Below are positions 5,160-9,294 of a stretch of 9,294 nt of DNA, piece by piece. The notes below the pieces were generated by a model. The model saw nothing but the letters and a program-made list of their open reading frames with translations. It had not been told where the DNA came from and did not search any database. Positions within the stretch are counted from its first letter, which is position 1. Every line of letters begins with the position of its first letter. Where the stretch lies: NCBI GenBank assembly GCA_021787775.1, contig JAJYLK010000026.1, positions 1-9,294 on the forward strand, read 5' to 3'. This DNA comes from Actinomycetes bacterium (lineage in GTDB: Bacteria; Actinomycetota; Thermoleophilia; BMS3ABIN01). The translations under genes were made by a program, and so were the position numbers.

Positions 5160-7229
5160 ATGGAACTCATAGTCACGGAAAAAAACACAGCCGCCAAGAA
5201 GATCGCCGACATCCTTGGCAAAGGCAAGGTCAAGGCGGCCTCATATTATAAGGTGCCGATCTACACCTTCAGCAACGCCGGCGGCCAGGAATTCACCTGC
5301 ATCGGGCTCAAGGGCCACATCCTGCAACTGGAATATCCACCGGAGTACGCCGACTGGCGCAAGGTCGAACCGCGCGCGCTGATCGACGCCGAGCTGATCA
5401 AGGCGCCCTCGGCCAGGGCGGTAGTCAACGCGCTGAAGAAATCAGCGAAAGAGGCGGACCGGATCATCATCGCCACCGACTACGACCGCGAAGGGGAGCT
5501 GATCGGCCTCGAAGCGCTCAGTCAGGCGCTGGAGGCCAATCCGGGGCTGTCTGATCAGGTGCGGCGGGCGCGCTACTCGGCGCTGACGGCGGAAGAGATC
5601 CACCAGGCTTTTGAGAATACGGTCGAACTGTCCGTGCCGCTGGCCAAGGCCGGCGAGGCGCGCCAGGACATCGACCTGATCTGGGGCGCGACGCTGACCC
5701 GCTATATCTCCCTGGCCACGTCGCGGCTGGGAAACCAGTTCCTCTCCGTGGGCCGCGTTCAGAGCCCGACGCTCAAGCTGATCGTGGAACGCGAGATGGA
5801 GCGGCGCGCTTTCATACCGGAGCCATACTGGCAGCTGTTTGCCGATCTCGACTCCGTCGAGGGGCCGTTCCGGGCCCGGCACAAGACCGAGCGCTTCCAG
5901 GACAAGGCGGCCGCGCAGGCCGCGCTTGACAACGCCGCCGCGGCGGCGACCGGGTCGGTCACCGGCGTGAAGTCGACGCGCAAGAAGCTGCAGCCGCCGG
6001 CGCCGTTTAACACCACCGCTTACACCAAGGCGGCCACTTCGCTGGGATTCTCCGCCGCTCGTGCCATCCGTCTGGCAGAAGATCTCTATCTCGGGGGCTA
6101 CATCAGCTACCCGCGCACCGACAACACGGTTTATCCCCGGTCGCTGGACCTGAGGGAGATCCTCACCGAGCTGACCGGCAGCAAGGAACTGAAGCCGCAT
6201 GCCGAAACGTTGCTTGGGCGCGACCAGCTGACGCCCACCCGGGGCAAGAAAGAGACCACTGACCATCCGCCGATCTATCCGGTAGGCGTGCCGCGGGCCG
6301 GAGAGATCGACGACGCCCAATGGAAAGTCTGGTTCCTGGTGGCCCGCCGTTTTCTGGCGACGCTCGGCGACGAGGCCGTCTCAGAGAGCAACCGCATCGA
6401 CCTGGCGATCAACAGCGAACCTTTCATGCTGTCAGGCTCGCGGGTGGTCGAGGAGGGCTGGCTCGCCTATTATCCGTATTCGCGCAGCAAGGACGAGGAG
6501 ATCCCCAAGCTGGAGGAGGGCCAGGAGGTGCAGGTGGTCAGCGTCTTCCAGGAAGAGAAGATAACGCAGCCGCCCGGGCGTTATGGACAGGGCCGGCTGA
6601 TCGAGCTGATGGAGATGAACGGCCTGGGCACCAAGGCGACCAGGCACAGCATCCTGCAAACACTTTACGACCGGGGTTATATCCGCAACACCCCCACCGA
6701 GCCGACCGAGACCGGCATCTCGATGGTAAAGGCGCTTGACACCTATGCCAACCTGATCACCAAGCCGGAGATGACAGCCGAGCTGGAGAAGGACATGAGC
6801 GCCATCGCCGAGGAGTCGATGACCAAGGAAGAGGTCGTCGAGCGCTCACGGGCGCTGCTGCACAAGGCTTACGAGATGATGGAGCAGCACAAGGAAGAGC
6901 TGGCCGGCGAGATAGTCAAGGGCATCCAGGAAGACAAGCTGATCGGGGAGTGCCCCAATTGCGGCAAACAGCTGAAGATCATCCGTTCCAAGAAGACAAA
7001 GAAGCGTTTCGTCGGCTGCGAGGGCTACCCCGAGTGCTCGACCACTTTCCCGCTGCCGCAGCGGGGCAATATCATGCCCACCTTCAAGACCTGCCCCGAA
7101 TGCGGCTCTCCCAGGATCAAGGTGCTTACCCGCGGGCGGCGGCCGTGGGAGCTGTGCATCGATCCGGATTGCTCCACCAAGGAAGAGTACCGGGCAAAAC
7201 AGGCGGCCAAGAAACAGAAAGCCTCCTAG
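5160..7229 (+). CDS. topA: DNA topoisomerase I, archaeal type
   Basis: This 689-residue type IA topoisomerase relaxes negative supercoils by cutting and rejoining one strand through a 5'-phosphotyrosine. The toprim domain has E7 (VTEKN) and DYDREGE at 107-113. SVGRVQSPTL lies at 196-205, and the catalytic tyrosine is Y317 in YISYPRTDNTVYP. Two four-cysteine zinc ribbons end the protein: C598/C601/C620/C626 and C645/C648/C666/C671. Bacterial TopA normally reads DPDREGEAIAWH in toprim. Here DYDREGELIG, ISYPRTDNTVYPxSLDL, DHPPIYPVG, NGLGTKATRHSILQTLYDRGYI and the KRFVGCEGYPEC/TTFPLPQ zinc region match the archaeal topoisomerase I family (the topA_arch type), as does the length, which is shorter than the usual bacterial enzyme. 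GGGAG (5145-5149) lies 10 nt before the ATG. tmk follows after 12 bp. The identity as a type IA enzyme is certain; the archaeal affiliation rests on motif recognition. Confidence 0.95.
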   Translation: MELIVTEKNTAAKKIADILGKGKVKAASYYKVPIYTFSNAGGQEFTCIGLKGHILQLEYPPEYADWRKVEPRALIDAELIKAPSARAVVNALKKSAKEADRIIIATDYDREGELIGLEALSQALEANPGLSDQVRRARYSALTAEEIHQAFENTVELSVPLAKAGEARQDIDLIWGATLTRYISLATSRLGNQFLSVGRVQSPTLKLIVEREMERRAFIPEPYWQLFADLDSVEGPFRARHKTERFQDKAAAQAALDNAAAAATGSVTGVKSTRKKLQPPAPFNTTAYTKAATSLGFSAARAIRLAEDLYLGGYISYPRTDNTVYPRSLDLREILTELTGSKELKPHAETLLGRDQLTPTRGKKETTDHPPIYPVGVPRAGEIDDAQWKVWFLVARRFLATLGDEAVSESNRIDLAINSEPFMLSGSRVVEEGWLAYYPYSRSKDEEIPKLEEGQEVQVVSVFQEEKITQPPGRYGQGRLIELMEMNGLGTKATRHSILQTLYDRGYIRNTPTEPTETGISMVKALDTYANLITKPEMTAELEKDMSAIAEESMTKEEVVERSRALLHKAYEMMEQHKEELAGEIVKGIQEDKLIGECPNCGKQLKIIRSKKTKKRFVGCEGYPECSTTFPLPQRGNIMPTFKTCPECGSPRIKVLTRGRRPWELCIDPDCSTKEEYRAKQAAKKQKAS

Positions 7230-7241
7230 GCCCCCCTGCGG

Positions 7242-7868
7242 ATGTTTTTCATCACTTTCGAGGGCATTGACCAGAGCGGCAAATCCACTCAGCTTAAGCT
7301 GCTGGCCGGCGCCATGAAGCAGGCCGGGCTTTCGGTGTTCACGGTACGCGAACCAGGCGGGACGCCGCTGGGTGAATCGCTCCGCGAGCTGCTGCTGGGA
7401 CCGGAGCATGCGGGAATGGACCCCTGGACCGAGGCGCTGCTTTATGCTGCCGCCCGGGCACAGCTGGTCAAGGACGTGATCAGGCCCGCTTTAATGCAGG
7501 GAAAGATCGTGCTATCGGACCGCTTCATCGATTCCTCGCTGGTCTATCAGGGGATGGCGCGGGACCTGGGGGTGGAGCGCATCCTCGACCTGAATCGTGG
7601 TGCCACCGGCGGCCTCATGCCCGACCTCACCTTCGTCTTTCATCTCGAAGTGGACGCTTCGCGGGAGCGGCTGGCAAACCGGGGCAGCGCCGAGGACCGG
7701 ATCGAGGGCGAGCCGATGGAGTTCCACAGAAGGGTGGAAGCGGGTTATCGCCGGCTGGAGGAGATGTATCCGGCGCGGGTGGCCGGCATCGACGCCGGCC
7801 GCGGCATCGACGAGATTCACGCCGATGTGGTGCGCGAGTGCCGCGAGCGGCTAGGTCTCGAGATCTGA
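7242..7868 (+). CDS. tmk: thymidylate kinase
   Basis: This 208-residue kinase has the typical family length. It phosphorylates dTMP to dTDP with ATP, an essential cytosolic step in dTTP synthesis. The P-loop reads FEGIDQSGKST (6-16). The dTMP-binding region reads REPGGTPLGE (36-45), the DR motif lies at D93-R94 in LSDRFIDSSLVYQG, and the lid region is ANRGSAEDRIE (145-155) followed by FHRRVEAGYRRL. The start is set by the P-loop, which lies at the usual distance from the N-terminus. No clear Shine-Dalgarno is present, so it may depend on translation of topA, which ends 12 bp upstream. The neighbours topA and holB fit a DNA-replication supply operon. Confidence 0.96.
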   Translation: MFFITFEGIDQSGKSTQLKLLAGAMKQAGLSVFTVREPGGTPLGESLRELLLGPEHAGMDPWTEALLYAAARAQLVKDVIRPALMQGKIVLSDRFIDSSLVYQGMARDLGVERILDLNRGATGGLMPDLTFVFHLEVDASRERLANRGSAEDRIEGEPMEFHRRVEAGYRRLEEMYPARVAGIDAGRGIDEIHADVVRECRERLGLEI

Positions 7869-7894
7869 CCGGCCGCCGGGCCTGTCTGGCCGGG
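7869..7894 (+). terminator. weak GC hairpin after tmk
   Basis: CCGGCC (7869-7874), directly after the tmk stop, can pair with GGCCGG (7888-7893), and GTTTC follows. The stem is only 6 bp and the T run only three bases, so it is at best a partial terminator. Transcription from the topA promoter may well read into holB. Confidence 0.25.
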
Positions 7895-7906
7895 TTTCGG
7901 GATCCG

Positions 7907-7919
7907 CACCGGCCCGGTG
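7907..7919. repeat. perfect 13-bp inverted repeat between tmk and holB
   Basis: CACCGG and CCGGTG flank a single central C. The same CACCGG...CCGGTG ends occur in the hairpin at 1552-1570 before the amidohydrolase gene. It could be a protein-binding site or a short stem-loop. GC-rich palindromes of this size arise easily by chance in DNA of this composition. Confidence 0.3.
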
Positions 7920-7949
7920 TCCACCTCCCCATGCCGGCCCGCGCAGTGA

Positions 7950-7966
7950 TATCCTAAGTAAGGATA
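7950..7966. promoter_or_regulatory. operator-like dyad upstream of holB
   Basis: TATCCT-AAGTA-AGGATA is a perfect 6-bp inverted repeat around 5 bp, in an AT-rich patch 60 bp before the holB start. Its base composition contrasts with the surrounding GC-rich sequence, which makes it more likely to be functional than the nearby GC palindromes. The binding protein is unknown. Confidence 0.35.
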
Positions 7967-8026
7967 ACTGGATTTCCCGGGGCAAGCCCGCTGCCGTTTC
8001 ACAAGCCTTTCCACAAGATAAAATCG

Positions 8027-9136
8027 ATGACGTCTGATACCCAAAATCCCCGATTCGACCTGATCGGCCAGCCGCACCCGGCGCGGCTGCTCGAGGCTGC
8101 TCTCCGGAGCGGGCCCAGCCACGCCTACCTTTTCGCCGGCCCGGCGGGTGTGGGCAAGCGCAGCGCCGCGCGCCAGTTCGCCGCGGCGCTTTGCTGCCAG
8201 GACGATGGCTGCGGCGTCTGTCCCGGCTGCGTGAAAGCCGCAAGGGGGCGTCATCCTGACATCGTCACCATCGAGCCGGCGGGATCCGTCATTATGGTCG
8301 ATCAGATCCGCGGTATCAACCGGTCGCTCAACCTCCGGCCGCATGAGAGCCGGGCGCGGGTGTTCATTATCAACGATGCCGGGTCGCTCGGCGCCGAGGG
8401 CGCCAATGCTTTTCTCAAATCGCTCGAAGAGCCGCCGCCGTTCGTCTACTTCCTGCTGGTTGCGTCCCGTCCGGACCGGGTGCTGCCCACGATCGCATCC
8501 CGCTGCCAGCTGGTCCGGTTCGGGCAGATAGCAGCCGCGGAGATGGAGGAATACCTCATGGGCCGGTGCCATGTCTCGGCCACGATGGCCGGGGCAGCGG
8601 CGCGCGTGTGCGGCGGCAACCTGGAGCTGGCCGAATCCCTGCTGCTCGATGCGGAGCTGGCGGCCCGCCGTGAGCGTTATCTTGGCATCGCTGGCGCCCT
8701 TTGCCGCGGCGCGTGGGAAGGCGGCGCCGCCGGGATGGCGGCCGAGATCGAAGCGGCCGCGAGCCGGATAGGCGAAGCGGCCGGGGCGGCGGCCGGGGAG
8801 AGCGTTCCCGAGGGATTTGAGGCGGCAACCTCCAAAACCCGCAAGCAGGAAGCGCACCGCCGGGCGGGGGCGGCACAGAAACGGGAGCTTGTCCTGGCGC
8901 TTGGCATTCTCGCCAGCTGGTTTCGTGACATGCTCGTCACCGCCGCGGGCGCGAGCGGCGCGATTCTCAATACGGATTACGAGAATGAACTCGAGGACCT
9001 GGCGCTGCCATCCCGCATCGATAGCTACCGCCAGGCGCTTGCCGCAGTGGAAAATGCCCGCAAGAAACTAGGCTATAATATTGATTTGGGCCTGATTTTG
9101 CAGGCCATGTTTTATGAACTGATGGAGGTTTTATAG
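8027..9136 (+). CDS. holB: DNA polymerase III clamp-loader subunit delta-prime
   Basis: This 369-residue AAA+ protein is of the delta-prime/DnaX-like family. It is part of the clamp loader that opens the beta sliding clamp at primer ends. Features in order are the opening FDLIGQPHPARLLEAAL (10-26), a Walker A-like GPAGVGKR (38-45), a zinc-binding cysteine set C57, C62, C65 and C68, INDAGSLGAEGANAFLKSLEEPP (115-137), and the SRC motif IASRCQLVRF (157-166). The Walker A Lys is present but the following Ser/Thr is Arg45, and the Walker B-like segment reads IINDA instead of a double-acidic form. Both fit a stator-like subunit that does not hydrolyse ATP. Residues 235-280 are an Ala/Gly/Glu-rich, probably helical insert in the C-terminal region. 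No Shine-Dalgarno precedes the ATG. The stop codon overlaps the start of ricT. Confidence 0.93.
   Translation: MTSDTQNPRFDLIGQPHPARLLEAALRSGPSHAYLFAGPAGVGKRSAARQFAAALCCQDDGCGVCPGCVKAARGRHPDIVTIEPAGSVIMVDQIRGINRSLNLRPHESRARVFIINDAGSLGAEGANAFLKSLEEPPPFVYFLLVASRPDRVLPTIASRCQLVRFGQIAAAEMEEYLMGRCHVSATMAGAAARVCGGNLELAESLLLDAELAARRERYLGIAGALCRGAWEGGAAGMAAEIEAAASRIGEAAGAAAGESVPEGFEAATSKTRKQEAHRRAGAAQKRELVLALGILASWFRDMLVTAAGASGAILNTDYENELEDLALPSRIDSYRQALAAVENARKKLGYNIDLGLILQAMFYELMEVL
9124..9128 (+). promoter_or_regulatory. Shine-Dalgarno of ricT inside the end of holB
   Basis: GGAGG lies in the last codons of holB, 7 nt before the GTG at 9136. It supports a GTG start that shares its first base with the holB TAG stop, an arrangement that usually couples translation of the two genes. 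Confidence 0.7.
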
Positions 9137-9294
9137 TGCCGGAACTGGTTGAAATCGTGTTCCGGAGCGGAGGAAAAGTCTACTCCTTCGATCCCGCCGG
9201 TCTGCAGCTGAACACCGGTGACCAGGTAGTCGTACGCACCAGCCGCGGCATCGAACTGGGCAAGGTCGTGGTCGCTAACCACGACGTGTCCGAG
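9136..9294 (+). CDS. ricT: PSP1-domain protein, RicT/YaaT family (5' part only)
   Basis: The GTG start overlaps the holB stop (TAGTG). The 53 codons in the window read from MPELVEIVFRSGGKVYSFDP to the right edge. The pattern of a short strand, then GGKVYSFDP, a GDQVVVRTSRGIELGKVVVAN stretch rich in Val, and a run into the core, is the N-terminus of PSP1/RicT (YaaT) proteins. In Bacillus subtilis RicT works with RicA and RicF, binds iron-sulfur clusters and affects RNase Y-dependent mRNA maturation, sporulation and competence. Whether those partners exist here is unknown. The cysteine-rich part that would test this lies beyond the window. The position directly downstream of holB is also seen in Firmicutes and deep-branching Actinobacteria, which supports the call. 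Confidence 0.85.
   Translation, partial: MPELVEIVFRSGGKVYSFDPAGLQLNTGDQVVVRTSRGIELGKVVVANHDVSE

Noticed and set aside
5087..5251. 54-residue ATG frame (starts MFKKPALAAIKK) overlapping the start of topA
   Set aside because: No Shine-Dalgarno precedes it, its second half is out of frame inside topA, and the sequence after residue 25 looks like an out-of-frame reading. I keep it only as a possible leader peptide that I cannot support.
5442..6320. 292-codon minus-strand frame inside topA
   Set aside because: It is a high-GC antisense shadow of topA, Arg/Gly/Leu-rich and without motifs, while the plus strand encodes all topoisomerase catalytic residues.
7817..8857. 346-codon minus-strand frame across holB
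   Set aside because: It is antisense to holB, whose motifs are clear. The translated protein is Arg/Gly/Pro-rich with no recognisable fold.
9074..9079. Perfect TATAAT near the end of holB, a possible promoter for ricT
   Set aside because: There is no -35 match at normal spacing and no TG extension. It is explained by the codons for Gly-Tyr-Asn-Ile, although weak internal promoter activity cannot be excluded.

Overview
High-GC bacterial window made mostly of chromosomal housekeeping genes. The best guess is a deep-branching, possibly anaerobic or thermophilic, actinobacterial lineage. Three points support this: a topA-tmk-holB gene order that is familiar from Actinobacteria, a PSP1/RicT gene directly after holB, and a polytopic mannosyltransferase-like GT-C protein of the MptA/MptB kind. 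The taxonomic guess is inference. I see no rRNA, tRNA, CRISPR array, insertion sequence, phage gene or toxin-antitoxin pair.

Left part (1-3633): a minus-strand polytopic glycosyltransferase-like gene runs off the left edge. Its frame is open for 456 codons and no stop lies in the window. It is divergent from a plus-strand amidohydrolase-superfamily deaminase. The 226-bp region between them holds an operator-like dyad and a strong GC hairpin just before the ribosome binding site. The deaminase converges, with a 12-bp gap, on a minus-strand single-domain glyoxalase/VOC protein. That gene is in turn divergent from rpiB.

Middle (3634-5159): an RpiB-type sugar-phosphate isomerase, whose GTG start is set by a Shine-Dalgarno sequence, and then a membrane-anchored TPR protein with its own near-consensus -10 box. 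About 325 bp of non-coding DNA follows, containing mutually exclusive hairpins and a good extended -10 promoter for topA.

Right part (5160-9294): topA, tmk, holB and the start of ricT, all on the plus strand. These link DNA topology, dTTP supply, the clamp loader and a PSP1 regulatory protein. The most notable observation is that the topoisomerase I is archaeal-type by its diagnostic motifs, although it sits beside ordinary bacterial replication genes. I found no evidence of a wholly undescribed system. The window reads as ordinary core genome with one unusual component and several regulatory-looking dyads.
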